Source of the DNA: CAVVEQ01 sp963802095
GTDB taxonomy: Bacteria; Chloroflexota; Anaerolineae; Anaerolineales; Anaerolineaceae
DNA: 64,000 nucleotides
NCBI GenBank assembly: GCA_963802095.1
Contig: CAWDHI010000007.1
Coordinates: forward strand, 310,001-374,000
Reading direction: 5' to 3'
Position 1 is the stretch's first letter, and each line of letters opens with the position of its first letter. This document shows, one piece after another, positions 44,354-53,910 of the stretch. The translations under genes and the position numbers were made by a program. The notes beneath the pieces are model-generated. The model searched no databases. It was not told the origin of the DNA and worked only from the letters and a program-made list of their open reading frames with translations.

Positions 44354-46051
44354 TTACTCAGCGTTCAGGAGAGCTCCCCAGAGTGTTGCGAAATATTCGA
44401 ACGAACCGGTGTTACCAATATGAAGCGGATTTGCTGCATCCCAGCCAACAATCCAGGACATGGCGACATCGTTCGCATCCAGGCTGGAGCCATCCTGGAA
44501 TTTGACACCCTGTCGGAGGCTGCAAGTCCAGACAGTCAGGTCTTCGTTGGGCTCGCAGGATTCAGCCAGCGCGGGTTGGACAGCGGTACCGCCAACCTCG
44601 TAGGTGTAGAGGGATTCCACAACCTGCTCACAGGCTCGCAGAGATTCGCCATCGGTTTCATCTGCGCAGTACAAAGAAATTGGTTCTGCGTTCTGCATCC
44701 AAACGAATGTGGTCCGGTCGCCGGGCTTCATCCCTGCAAAAGTTTCGTTTGTGAGGGGGCTGGCATGTGCACCTTCAACATCCGCCTTGAAAGCTGTGGC
44801 GGAACCACCATTTGCGACGGGGACCAGGGGAACATTGGCTTTGATCGCGTTATTGGCGGCGATATAGTACTGCTCCGCTTCCTTGGGATCAGCAATGGAA
44901 GCGCCCATTTCCAATTGTGTATAAATATCTTCGTAGGGGGTTCCAAATTGCGCCTGGCTCTTTCCGAAGTGGTAATCCAGGAAATTGGTGACGTGCGGAT
45001 AATCTGCACCCCAGCCCAGCAGGTGGAACCCATTTAAGCGACCTTGAGAAGAGTCATCAATAAACGCGCCGGATTCCATCACAGTGATCTCGAGGTCGAT
45101 GTTCAGGTTCTCTTTAAGCTGAGCCTGGATATCGGTGGCAACCACACCCGGTTCGGGGAGGTAACCGCGAACAACATCGCGGTAGAAAAGGGTGGATTTG
45201 AAACCATCGGGGAAACCGGCTTCGGCAAGCAGTGCCTTGGCAGCCACGGGATCAAATTCGTACCAGTCTTCACCAACACAGGCATTGGGGATTGAACAAG
45301 GGGTAAAGTGGCTCGCTACTCCCGATCCTTCCGTATAAAAATTGTCGACTATTCGCTGACGATCGATCGCCATGCCAATCGCTTGCCGCACTTTTTGATT
45401 ATCGAAAGGCGGGTAAGTATTGGTCATGCCAATATAGAAAATATTCAAGGCTTCGCGATTTTTCAACTGTAAATTGGCGTCATTCATGATTGTCTCGAAA
45501 TCATCCGGGGTGGGGTTATCGATCCCATCGACTGTACCGGACTGGAGTTCGAGCAAGCGAGCAGCACCTTCCGGCACCCATTTGAAGATCAGGGTGTCGG
45601 TTTTTGCGGGCTCACCCCAGTAACCATCAAATCTCTTGAATACGATGCTATCACCGCGGTTCCAGGCATCGACCATGTAGGGGCCGGTTCCGATCGGTTT
45701 CTCAAGAATCTGTCTGGATTCCATTGCCGATTCGAGCCATTCCTTCGGCTGAATTCCAAAGGGTGAAAAAGCGGCTTTGGAGAGGAAGGCAGGATCAGGT
45801 GCGCACAAGCTGAACTTTACAGTGAATTCATCCACGGCTGCGATCTCTTTGATCAAGCCGCCATACTCACAATCAGGCGCAGCTAGGGACATTCCTTCGA
45901 ATGGAGGACCAGCCGGTTCTTCCGTTGCAACAGGTTCTTCCGGAGCGACAGGTGCTTCGGTTGGGGCAGCGGTGGGTTGGGCGCAGGCTGAAAGCAGCAT
46001 GCTGGCCATCACCACCAGGGACAAAACGATGAACAATTTGCTAGACTTCAT
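44354..46051 (-). CDS. peptide-binding lipoprotein of the ABC transporter, circularly permuted family-5 solute-binding fold
   Basis: 565 residues. A lipoprotein signal ends in LLSAC (Cys23) and is followed by an Ala/Pro/Glu linker. Residues 66-445 match the part of DppA/OppA that normally begins about 130 residues into the mature protein (VDEFTVKFSL, KPIGTGPYMVDAW, FDGYWGEP, VRQAIGMAIDRQRIV, LLGWGADYP). Residues 446-560 match the canonical N-terminus (FVWMQNAEP, VVESLYTYE, PALAESC, RQGVKFQDGSSLDANDVAMSW, SFEYF). So the domain order is rotated, with the natural ends joined. Eight Cys besides the lipid one may form four disulfides. ATG 46051 has GAGGAGAAAG upstream. First gene of the operon. 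Confidence 0.93.
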   Translation of the reverse strand: MKSSKLFIVLSLVVMASMLLSACAQPTAAPTEAPVAPEEPVATEEPAGPPFEGMSLAAPDCEYGGLIKEIAAVDEFTVKFSLCAPDPAFLSKAAFSPFGIQPKEWLESAMESRQILEKPIGTGPYMVDAWNRGDSIVFKRFDGYWGEPAKTDTLIFKWVPEGAARLLELQSGTVDGIDNPTPDDFETIMNDANLQLKNREALNIFYIGMTNTYPPFDNQKVRQAIGMAIDRQRIVDNFYTEGSGVASHFTPCSIPNACVGEDWYEFDPVAAKALLAEAGFPDGFKSTLFYRDVVRGYLPEPGVVATDIQAQLKENLNIDLEITVMESGAFIDDSSQGRLNGFHLLGWGADYPHVTNFLDYHFGKSQAQFGTPYEDIYTQLEMGASIADPKEAEQYYIAANNAIKANVPLVPVANGGSATAFKADVEGAHASPLTNETFAGMKPGDRTTFVWMQNAEPISLYCADETDGESLRACEQVVESLYTYEVGGTAVQPALAESCEPNEDLTVWTCSLRQGVKFQDGSSLDANDVAMSWIVGWDAANPLHIGNTGSFEYFATLWGALLNAE

Positions 46052-46122
46052 TTCTTTCTCCTCTTTTGGTTTTATGAATAACTTGCGATTAAGATAGCAT
46101 TCGGCGTTGATGCTTGAAACCA

Positions 46123-46144
46123 CCTCCTTTCAAAGCGGAAAGGA
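46123..46144 (-). promoter_or_regulatory. orphan Shine-Dalgarno in a hairpin (STAB-SD-like)
   Basis: The minus-strand leader contains AAAGGAGGTG, identical to the complement of this genome's 16S 3' end, with no start codon at usable spacing. Its GAAAGGA pairs with TCCTTTC just upstream (46138-46144 with 46125-46131). The core GAAAGGAGG equals the STAB-SD that stabilises cry3A mRNA in Bacillus. A role here is inferred. Confidence 0.5.
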
Positions 46145-46224
46145 ATTAATGATAAATTGGTAGCGTGACGTTGGGGTGCAATAGAGGTAACAAAATACTA
46201 AGTTTCCGCTGGATTTATCTAAAC

Positions 46225-46252
46225 ATTATAGAGTTAAAACATGAAAAGTCAA
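46225..46252 (-). promoter_or_regulatory. promoter of the peptide transporter operon
   Basis: Minus strand TTGACT, 16 bases, TATAAT. Transcription would start near 46218, giving a leader of about 165 bases before the binding-protein ATG. Confidence 0.7.
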
Positions 46253-46267
46253 TACACCAATTTTTGG

Positions 46268-46297
46268 AAAAAATAACCGCCAGGTAGAGTCTGGCGG
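46268..46297 (-). terminator. intrinsic terminator after the LCP gene
   Basis: Minus strand CCGCCAG/CTGGCGG stem (46277-46297) followed by TTATTTTTT; separates the LCP gene from the transporter operon. Confidence 0.85.
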
Positions 46298-46318
46298 TGG
46301 GGTTTATTGCGATGGCAA

Positions 46319-47728
46319 TTATTGCATCGGGTTGCTGGTTGCCCAGTCGCTTCCGACGATGATCACAATATCCGCTTGTGCGTTTGGATCAAAGCTGTTC
46401 CACACCCGGTTACTACCCACTCCAAAGAGCCCTGATAGAAACTGAAGTGTATGCGGTTTAGCGTTGTAGAGATAGATCGTTGACTGATCGTATCCCTGGC
46501 CGGCGTTACCTTCCTGGATGACATTCACGCCCTGTTCTTTCAGGTACGCTGCGGTTTTGCCAGCCAATCCTTCCACCCCGGTACCGTTCTGGACCACCAC
46601 CCGGGCTTTTTCAGTGGTCATGCTGCCTGCCGGGTCGGTTGCCTGGGCGAGAGGGGAGGGGGAATCCGCGGTGGTGAATACCTGATCACGGATCACGCGA
46701 ATCTCTTCCGGAATGGGAAGAAGGATATCCTGGCCATCCCAAGACCAGCTATTGGTGATTTGATCTGACCCAATTGCAGCACGGGTAATATTTTCAGGCC
46801 GGATCTGAATCGCTATTTGCGCAAGTTGAACGAGTTGTGGGAGGCTCAAACCAGTATGGACGCCTGATGAGAGGTTCTGATAAAGTGCAGGCGCTTTCAT
46901 GATCAATTGCGGCATCATATCGAACCGAAGGATCCGATCGCGAATGGACATGATCACTTCTTGCTGGCGTTGGGCGCGATCGAAATCACCCCCGCTGGTG
47001 CTTCGGTCTCGGGCGTAGGAAAGCACCATTCCACCATCCAGGCGAACCTCAACCCCGGCTTTTAATGATTCTTCATACCCGGATTGGCCTATTCTTTCCA
47101 ATTCCATGTCTTCATTGGGGGTAACGATGACGCCGCCCATTTCATCAATGATCTTTACGAATGTGTTGAAATCCAGCTGGACATATTCATTCACCGGAAC
47201 GCCGAGAAAATTCGAAACAGTCTGCATTGCCAGTGCCGGCCCACCCCCGTGTGTATTGATTTCGCCATAGTGGTAGGCGGTATTGATCTTATTGGAACCA
47301 TTACCCGGAATCTCCACCCACAGGTCGCGCGGAATGGAAAGCATCCCTGCGGTGCGGGCGGTGGGGTCAATAGTGAAAAGGATCATCGTATCCGTGCGGG
47401 GGATATCGCCAGTTTGCCAATCACGCAAATCCAATCCCATGAAGAGGATATTGACGCGGTTTTTTCCATCCCAGGGTTTTGATTGGATGTTTTCCATAAG
47501 CTGCATCACCGGGCTGGATTCTCCGGTGACCGGGTCGACAATCGGGCCATTATTCGCTACCGGCGCACCTGGCAGACTGCTGATCGTCCAACCCATCACC
47601 AGGTTGCGGATCATGATGAACGCCATGGTGGCAGTAACCCCGGCCAGCAGAACAAATCCGATAATGATCCCGATGGCGATACCATCCGGCCGGCGTTTTC
47701 TCTGTTGATGTGTGGTTGTTCTCGACAT
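46319..47728 (-). CDS. LytR-CpsA-Psr family protein (second of a tandem pair)
   Basis: 469 residues: one N-terminal transmembrane helix, then an LCP domain with NILFMGLDLRDWQTG, PRTDTMILFTIDP, MLSIPRDLWVEIPG and INTAYHYG, and a C-terminal LytR_C-type domain (ARVVVQNGTGVEGLAGKTAAYL). LCP enzymes transfer lipid-linked polymers to the peptidoglycan or cell surface. The Arg/Asp residues of the pyrophosphate site (RTDT, PRD) are present. Followed by an intrinsic terminator. About 140 bases separate it from its paralogue upstream. Confidence 0.93.
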   Translation of the reverse strand: MSRTTTHQQRKRRPDGIAIGIIIGFVLLAGVTATMAFIMIRNLVMGWTISSLPGAPVANNGPIVDPVTGESSPVMQLMENIQSKPWDGKNRVNILFMGLDLRDWQTGDIPRTDTMILFTIDPTARTAGMLSIPRDLWVEIPGNGSNKINTAYHYGEINTHGGGPALAMQTVSNFLGVPVNEYVQLDFNTFVKIIDEMGGVIVTPNEDMELERIGQSGYEESLKAGVEVRLDGGMVLSYARDRSTSGGDFDRAQRQQEVIMSIRDRILRFDMMPQLIMKAPALYQNLSSGVHTGLSLPQLVQLAQIAIQIRPENITRAAIGSDQITNSWSWDGQDILLPIPEEIRVIRDQVFTTADSPSPLAQATDPAGSMTTEKARVVVQNGTGVEGLAGKTAAYLKEQGVNVIQEGNAGQGYDQSTIYLYNAKPHTLQFLSGLFGVGSNRVWNSFDPNAQADIVIIVGSDWATSNPMQ

Positions 47729-47870
47729 TGATATGAAAACCTGTGAATGAAGATGAGTAAAATATTCCTTCCAAAGGTTGCAAGGACTATACCAGCAGCA
47801 TTATTAAACGAAAAAACACTCCCCCAACAGTTAGAGAGGATAGAAGTTTCCCATTTTATCCAGGGGATAT

Positions 47871-49265
47871 TTAAGGGGTTATACCGCTCCAATCCGCTCC
47901 GATAAATAAGGTTACGTCGGATTGGGAGGATGGATCCAGGGCTAGTTGAACCCGGGGACTATCGATGTTAAAAAGAGTTGCGATTGCTTGGATCGCATAA
48001 GGTTTTGAATTGTTGATATAGAGCGAGGATTGCTGCTGATAATTGCCGTTTTCATTAACAGAGGCGATGGTCATTCCGCGTGCAGCGAGGGCATCGGCAG
48101 CCTGTTGGGCTCGACCGGAAGTTCCGGAAGCGTTGATCACGCTGATCCGGGCACCCTCCTGACGGAAGACATCATCCCCCGAAACGTTTCTGCTTAATGG
48201 TGAAGCAGATCCCGATGTGGAAAAAACCGTTTGTTGGATGGCGCGGATATCATCCGGGATTGGGATAAGGATAGATAAGCCGTCTGGTGAAGTACCTTCA
48301 GAAACCTCCGCAGGGCTGATGGAAACTTGCTGAAGTCTGTCCTTTGGTAAATTAACGACGGTTGATCCCAATTGAATGATCTGTTGAAGATCAAGATTAG
48401 TCTTGATCCCAGATGAGAGTTCATTATAGAGGGCAGGTGCTCGGGAAAGTATTTTGGGCAAATTATTGAATTGCAGCAATCTGTCCCGGATGGCCATGAT
48501 CACTTCCTGCTGACGGCGGGAGCGGTCAAAATCATCCATTGATGTATGTCGTTCTCTGGCGTAAGAAAGTGTCAGGGCTCCATCCAGGGTGACCTGTTGC
48601 CCGGCTTTCAAGATTTGCTGGGATTGTGCATTTCCAATGCGCTCCACCTTGACATCTTGATCAGGGGTGACGATCACACCACCAATCAGGTCGATCATCT
48701 TTACAAAGGTGTTGAAATCCACCTGGACGTAATAATCCACGGGTATCCCGAGAAATTGAGAGACGGTTTGCATGGCTTCGGCAGGTCCGCCTCCGGGCAA
48801 ATGGTAACTTTCCCCCAGGTAATAGGCAGTGTTAATCTTGCCGAAATCAAAATTCGGGATATTGACCCATAGATCACGGGGAATTGTTAGCGTGGTGGCC
48901 AACCCCTGGACCGGGTCGAAGCTGAAAAGGATCATTGTGTCGGTGCGGGGTGTGCTGCCAGCCTCCCAGTCACGGAAGTCAAGCCCCAGGAAGAGAATAT
49001 TAACCCGGCTCTTCCCATCCCAAGGTTTTACAGATGGTTTTTCCTGTGATGGACCGGGAACGGGGATTTCCCCCTCTGATTCCTGGCTGGTTTCCAGAGG
49101 AATGGGTTCACCTGGCAGGCTGGAGATGGTCCAACTACTCACCAGTTGACGGACGAAAACAAAAGTAACCGCGGAAAGCGCGATCGCCAGAACAATGAAT
49201 CCTCCCAGGATGATCCAGGGAAGAGAGCGGTTTGAACCGGAAGTTTTGGGATTATTGGAAGTCAT
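47871..49265 (-). CDS. LytR-CpsA-Psr family protein (first of a tandem pair)
   Basis: 464 residues, paralogue of the next gene with the same layout: one transmembrane helix, linker rich in Glu/Pro, LCP domain (NILFLGLDFRDWEAG, PRTDTMILFSFDP, LTIPRDLWVNIPN, INTAYYLG) and a C-terminal LytR_C domain (ARISVINASGTSGRAQQAADAL). The pair is clearly a local duplication. It should attach glycopolymers to the envelope. Sits 28 bases downstream of the zinc-ribbon gene, in a VanW-Trm112-LCP-LCP run. Confidence 0.93.
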   Translation of the reverse strand: MTSNNPKTSGSNRSLPWIILGGFIVLAIALSAVTFVFVRQLVSSWTISSLPGEPIPLETSQESEGEIPVPGPSQEKPSVKPWDGKSRVNILFLGLDFRDWEAGSTPRTDTMILFSFDPVQGLATTLTIPRDLWVNIPNFDFGKINTAYYLGESYHLPGGGPAEAMQTVSQFLGIPVDYYVQVDFNTFVKMIDLIGGVIVTPDQDVKVERIGNAQSQQILKAGQQVTLDGALTLSYARERHTSMDDFDRSRRQQEVIMAIRDRLLQFNNLPKILSRAPALYNELSSGIKTNLDLQQIIQLGSTVVNLPKDRLQQVSISPAEVSEGTSPDGLSILIPIPDDIRAIQQTVFSTSGSASPLSRNVSGDDVFRQEGARISVINASGTSGRAQQAADALAARGMTIASVNENGNYQQQSSLYINNSKPYAIQAIATLFNIDSPRVQLALDPSSQSDVTLFIGADWSGITP

Positions 49266-49293
49266 AAATTATCTTGGAAAATATCCGTTTGAA

Positions 49294-49515
49294 TTAATCG
49301 GGTTTCGGAGGAGGGATGGGAAGAGAATCTTTCTTTGTCTCTTTCCATTTATCTCCTTCATCGATAAGCATCACAGGAATATCTTCAACAATAGGATATT
49401 TCCTGCCGCAATCTTTACAGATCAACCAGGATTCTTTGTAGAACTCCAGCAAACCATCTGTTTCACGCACACAGGCCGGGCAGCGTAATATTTCTAAAAG
49501 ATCAGGATGAACCAT
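49294..49515 (-). CDS. Trm112/UPF0434-like small zinc-ribbon protein
   Basis: 73 residues with two Cys pairs, RCPACVRE and LICKDCGRKYPIVEDIPVML, matching the Trm112/YcaR family. In bacteria its role is unclear; the archaeal/eukaryotic form activates methyltransferases. ATG 49515 has GGAGGAGCC directly upstream. Located between the VanW gene and the LCP pair on the same strand. Confidence 0.9.
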   Translation of the reverse strand: MVHPDLLEILRCPACVRETDGLLEFYKESWLICKDCGRKYPIVEDIPVMLIDEGDKWKETKKDSLPIPPPKPD

Positions 49516-49570
49516 GGCTCCTCCGTTGATTAGTGATTGAATTCTACCATAATGAATATATCATCTCTCA

Positions 49571-51388
49571 TTAGGGCGCTGGGGTTGGAGTGGGCAGCTC
49601 AGTACCCGGACCGTATTCGAATATTGCCTGCCAGGGCTGATAGTGGGTAAAAAATGTATCGTTGAAATATAGGCTGCCATTGCGAACTACTTCGCGGTTG
49701 ACGGTGACATCGGCACCATCCGCACGGTACTCCACCTGCCTGATCTCTCCCTCGGGCAAATCCGGATTCTCCCGGTAAAGGTCATCCGGGGGTTGAACGA
49801 TGTTCTGTGGACCGGTGGTGGACCATTTAACGGAGCGGCCATCCTTGGTGGAATAGAATTTCCACGTCAGAGAACCGTACGTCGGGCTGGTATAGGTTTC
49901 CATCAAGATCCAATTGGGTGTGTCATTGGTGAATTTAAAATCCACCAGAGGTACATACACCGTGGCATCCAGACCTGCCAGGCTGGCACTGTGCCCACCT
50001 GCAATTTGCTCGTAATATCCCACCCGGTATGCATGGGGGTGTCTTTCCACGATGGGCAAACCTGCAAAAAAGGCTGTGCGAAAGAGGGTTGAGCTGACCT
50101 GGCAAACACCTCCGCCGACTCCCTTGATCGTTTTATCCCCGATAATGATCAGGGCTTCCGCATAACCATTATCAAGACTGATATTGCCCAGCTCGGAAGC
50201 CATGGAGAAAGTCTCGCCCGGTGCGATTAACAGTCCGTGAAAACTGCTGGCGGCGGTCTTGATATTCTGAATTCTCGCGGAGGATGATCCCCTGAAGTAA
50301 GATGTTTGCGCCTCGACGAGTTCGGTGATACCGAGTTGCACCCCAGTCATCTCGTCCGTTACCGCGGGTTTGGTGAAATTAAAAACCAGCTCCGCGGAGT
50401 GTTCACCCTTTCCAACCTTTTCCTGAATTGATTGCATGCTTTTCGCCAGATCCAACTCGCGACCGATCACTGCCGGTTGGATCACTTCCAGCTGTCGAGT
50501 TCCATCATTATAAATGAAGCGCGTATTCACAGGCTCAAGATGCAATTTTCCGCCAAGCTGAGATAAGTAAAAATTTAACTTCACCGGATCAAGTGAGAGG
50601 GTATAGACCGGATTTTCAGTTTCTGAACCCACACCAAAAGCCAGCATGCCTGCCAATTCCTCGGGTTGTAGTGTATAGGTTTTCCGTTCGTCCGGCTGGT
50701 TCTCAGGCAGAACCAGGTTGAAGGGTTCGGCGAGCAGATTACGGGCTGCATCCGCCTGACTGCCTACATCTACGATGAGCGGTTTGATATCTGTGACGGT
50801 CAGAGGAACGGTGCCATCGTTTAGCGTATTTATTTGGCTGGCTATCGCCTGAAGCGACGCCTCCCGGTCCAGACGTACTCCAGTCATTGAATTGGCAACG
50901 ATCACTTCCGTGCCGCGGATGGAAACACCGGCATTGGCTGCTGGAATGTCGATCTGTTTTGCCAGCTCGGTCAGGAAGTTGAACGCCATCCTTTGATCAA
51001 AGATCACTGACAGAGAGACCGGGTGACCGTAATACGTAGATCCAAATTGCTCTGCCAGCCGGGTGATGAAATTTCCTGTTCTTCCTACTGAATATGCACT
51101 TTGAGCGGATCCGTCCAGGTCGAGGAACATTCCGATTTGGGCTGGTGTAACCTGCCAGGACTGTCCCTTATATTCAAAATCCAATTTTCCGGTTAGGGGA
51201 TAGGTGACGCTCTCGCCGATGATTTTGGCTGCTTGGGAGGGAAAAAGTCCCCCAACATCGAAACCGGATACCGTCACGCCTGGAAAGATTCGACCGGCAT
51301 TAAGGACTTGATAGGAAATTATCAGCAGGGTTATCAATGCGATAAACCCGAGAAATCCGAAAATGATGGAACGTAAAATTGGCTTCAT
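49571..51388 (-). CDS. VanW family protein with peptidoglycan-binding-like domains
   Basis: 605 residues. An N-terminal transmembrane anchor (SIIFGFLGFIALITLLIISYQVL) precedes two PG_binding_4/YoaR-like beta domains (VTVSGFDVGGLFPSQAA; later repeats), then the VanW domain with IAPGETFSMASELG, GVGGGVCQVSSTLFRTAFFAGLPIVERHPHAYRV and DATVYVPLVDFKFTNDTP. VanW proteins occur in envelope and resistance loci; the biochemical activity is not known. A short Pro/Thr tail ends the protein. It heads the VanW-Trm112-LCP-LCP run. Confidence 0.92.
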   Translation of the reverse strand: MKPILRSIIFGFLGFIALITLLIISYQVLNAGRIFPGVTVSGFDVGGLFPSQAAKIIGESVTYPLTGKLDFEYKGQSWQVTPAQIGMFLDLDGSAQSAYSVGRTGNFITRLAEQFGSTYYGHPVSLSVIFDQRMAFNFLTELAKQIDIPAANAGVSIRGTEVIVANSMTGVRLDREASLQAIASQINTLNDGTVPLTVTDIKPLIVDVGSQADAARNLLAEPFNLVLPENQPDERKTYTLQPEELAGMLAFGVGSETENPVYTLSLDPVKLNFYLSQLGGKLHLEPVNTRFIYNDGTRQLEVIQPAVIGRELDLAKSMQSIQEKVGKGEHSAELVFNFTKPAVTDEMTGVQLGITELVEAQTSYFRGSSSARIQNIKTAASSFHGLLIAPGETFSMASELGNISLDNGYAEALIIIGDKTIKGVGGGVCQVSSTLFRTAFFAGLPIVERHPHAYRVGYYEQIAGGHSASLAGLDATVYVPLVDFKFTNDTPNWILMETYTSPTYGSLTWKFYSTKDGRSVKWSTTGPQNIVQPPDDLYRENPDLPEGEIRQVEYRADGADVTVNREVVRNGSLYFNDTFFTHYQPWQAIFEYGPGTELPTPTPAP

Positions 51389-51555
51389 GAGTTACGAAAA
51401 AATTATAATTGGTTGGGAAATATTGTGGTTTAAGAGAATGTGAGAAAATTCATAGAATTACGAGATTAGAATGATGACAAGGATCAACCCGAACTGGAAC
51501 AGAAATAACTCACGCGATACCCGCATGGTAAAATGCGAACAAATTCCGGAAGAAT

Positions 51556-53578
51556 ATGTTAATCCTATCAATCCTAATTTATAGCTACACAGCCTTCCTT
51601 GCGGGCAAGTGGGTGTTTAAAGAGTTAACGGTCGGGAAATTCTTGATCACCTTTTACCTGGTCGCGTACTCGGTGAACATACTGATATTTGGAATTCTCG
51701 CAGCATTCCACAGGCTGAACGATAAGCCGTTGTTCATTCTGGTTCAGGTGATTATGTGCAGCCTGATCGTGTTGATCTTAAGGCTCGCAGGTGGTGTATC
51801 GTTAAAACCAAGTCTTTCATTACGATGGAATAATTGGCGTGCCGGGGAGTACGTTCTTTTCTCGTGCATGGCGATAATCATGGGCGGATTCTTCTTCGTA
51901 GGAATTAATACCAGCCCAAATAATCTGGATAGCCTGGCGACGCATATTTTGAGGATTTATTACTGGTTGCAACATAGATCGCTTGAAAGCTGGCCAGCAT
52001 CGACCCAATTTCAGTTGTATTATCCGGTAAATGCCCACTTCCAGGGAACCTGGCTTTTCCTTTTGGGAGGTTCGGAAAAACTATTCTTCCTGGTGCAATG
52101 GTTCTCGTACCTTATCACCCTGGTTCTAACCTACGAAATGGGTATTCTTCTCGGTAGCAGGCGAGTGGTGGCGATGTTCTGCGCTCTGGTTTGCCTGGGC
52201 TTGCCTGTGGCGCTGCTGCAAATGTATTCCTTCCAGGGAGATCTGACGGTTGCAGCTCTGATCCTGGCGGGAATATATTTTCTCTATACCTACAGATACG
52301 CGGACGAACCACCACTGCTCTTCGCAGCTCTTATTTCGATCACGCTGGCTTTAGGGACCAAGCAGACTGCGTATTTTGCTCTGCCGGTTTTGATCAGCTT
52401 TGGATTCTATTGGTTGAGGAATACCGGGTTGAAAGTCAAGAGTTGGGTCGTAATCGCCGTAACCATTGCGATGATCGGGCTTTTTGCAGTGAACAAGAAT
52501 ATCCAGAACATTCAAGAAACCGGCAAGGTATTCGGGCGGGTAGCGCCGTTTTTATATTAATGAGAATCCACTCAGCGACGGCGTACAAAGCTTTTTTCAC
52601 AATCTCCCAAGATACATTTATAGTTTGATCAACATTGATGGGTTCCCAATTGGATATCCGTTCGAGATTAACCGCCGGAAAAGCGACCTCGGCAAGGAAA
52701 TTGATGCCAGGTTGAACCTGCAGATGGGGGATGGACGCTTTCTTACCACCAGGCTACGACACGAACGAGGCTTTCACATTTGATTCAATTCAGCCTTTAA
52801 CCGAAGACACTTCCTGGGTCGGTATGGTCGGCTTCCTCATTATCCCTGTCGGCATGGTATTTAGTCTGTTTAGCAAGGAAAATCGAAAAAGGGATTATGC
52901 GGTATTTGCACTCATGTTTTCGGGGTCTTGTGTATGCGTTGTTGGTTATCGCTGCAGACGGGCAGGTGTGGGATCCTTACCAGGGCAGATATTTCTTCTT
53001 GGGTTAATTCCTGCGATACCACTTGATTGCTGGTTTGGTGCCAAAAAAAAACCTATTGGTGGACTTGTGATGACAGTGATAACAGTTACTGGTTATGGGA
53101 ATCGCTTTGAACACATTTTTATTCAATGAATCCAAAACCGTGCTTTCAAAATATCAGACTATCTATTGGTTTGGACCGGCGCTGGACTATTTCCCTTCAA
53201 CCAGTTGGATCAACCAAAATACCCGTGGCGCATTTGGGGATTGGGTTTCATTATTTGCATGAGATCGCACCCGAAGATGAATCGATCCTTACAAAATCTC
53301 GGTTAAACAGGTGTATAATTCCAATCAAAGCACGATAAAAAAGCTGATATTCATCGATAAACTAATCCCGAAAGGAGAGACATATATCTTTTAAAGCCCA
53401 GCTATACACTGGAGTTTGGACTATTTGGCGAGAATATTACCAGGCAATTATTTCCACTAAAACCCTTGAGGATTATGAGAGAGGTTCTTACCTCATCACC
53501 CATTCCAAGATCAAGGTCCCAGAATCGATTGGACTAAGGTTACTTGGGGAGTTCAGCCGAATTTTTATATATCGTTAG
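51556..53578 (+). pseudogene. decayed polytopic membrane protein, GT-C glycosyltransferase-like
   Basis: The first 334 codons (to 52560) are open: about nine membrane helices with NNLDSLATHILRIYYWLQHRS, reminiscent of the D-x2-H-R loop of GT39-like enzymes. After a stop at T5 (52549-52553) the protein resumes in other frames: PLSDGVQSFFHNLPRYIYS, then FLPPGYDTNEAFTFDSIQPL (shift at a G5 run, 52726-52730), then VYALLVIAADGQVWDPYQGR (shift at G4, 52922-52925), then LIPAIPL, and finally DYFPSTSWINQNTRG and a C-terminal LEFGLFGEN ... PESIGLRLL ... IYR-stop at 53578. At least four frame changes are needed. Confidence 0.8.
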
Positions 53579-53667
53579 TTAGTTTGGTTTTCAAGACACC
53601 AATTATTGGCAACAAATGCTCGATTTTGGCAAATTACTCTTAGGTATTTAATTGATCCGACTATCCT

Positions 53668-53910
53668 GTTTAGATTGCGATTGGAGGGATGATTCTTTCG
53701 CGGGACAGAGGTTTACTGGGAATCTGGCTGATATCAAGGACCAGGAACTGAGTTAAAAATTGGATGGCTACAATAATTGGTAATACAGCTATTAGCACAG
53801 TTCCGGTGGTGGCTGGGACTCCGGTCGAGATAGACTGGTTCCACTTCACAAGACCCCAAATGAAACCAAAGACAAACAAGAGCAACCCAAAAAAAAGCAG
53901 GAATGAACCA
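53668..53910 (-). pseudogene. C-terminal remnant of a DPM1-like family-2 glycosyltransferase
   Basis: About 80 residues on the minus strand match the C-terminal membrane part of polyprenol-phosphate glycosyltransferases: YDFNAGSFLLFFG, IWGLVKWNQSISTGVPATTGTV and the final VLDISQIPSKPL. The catalytic N-terminal domain is missing; the fragment starts abruptly near 53910, exactly where an opposite-strand fragment begins. It is not the missing end of the nearby gene at 54270-55147, which has its own C-terminus. Confidence 0.7.
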
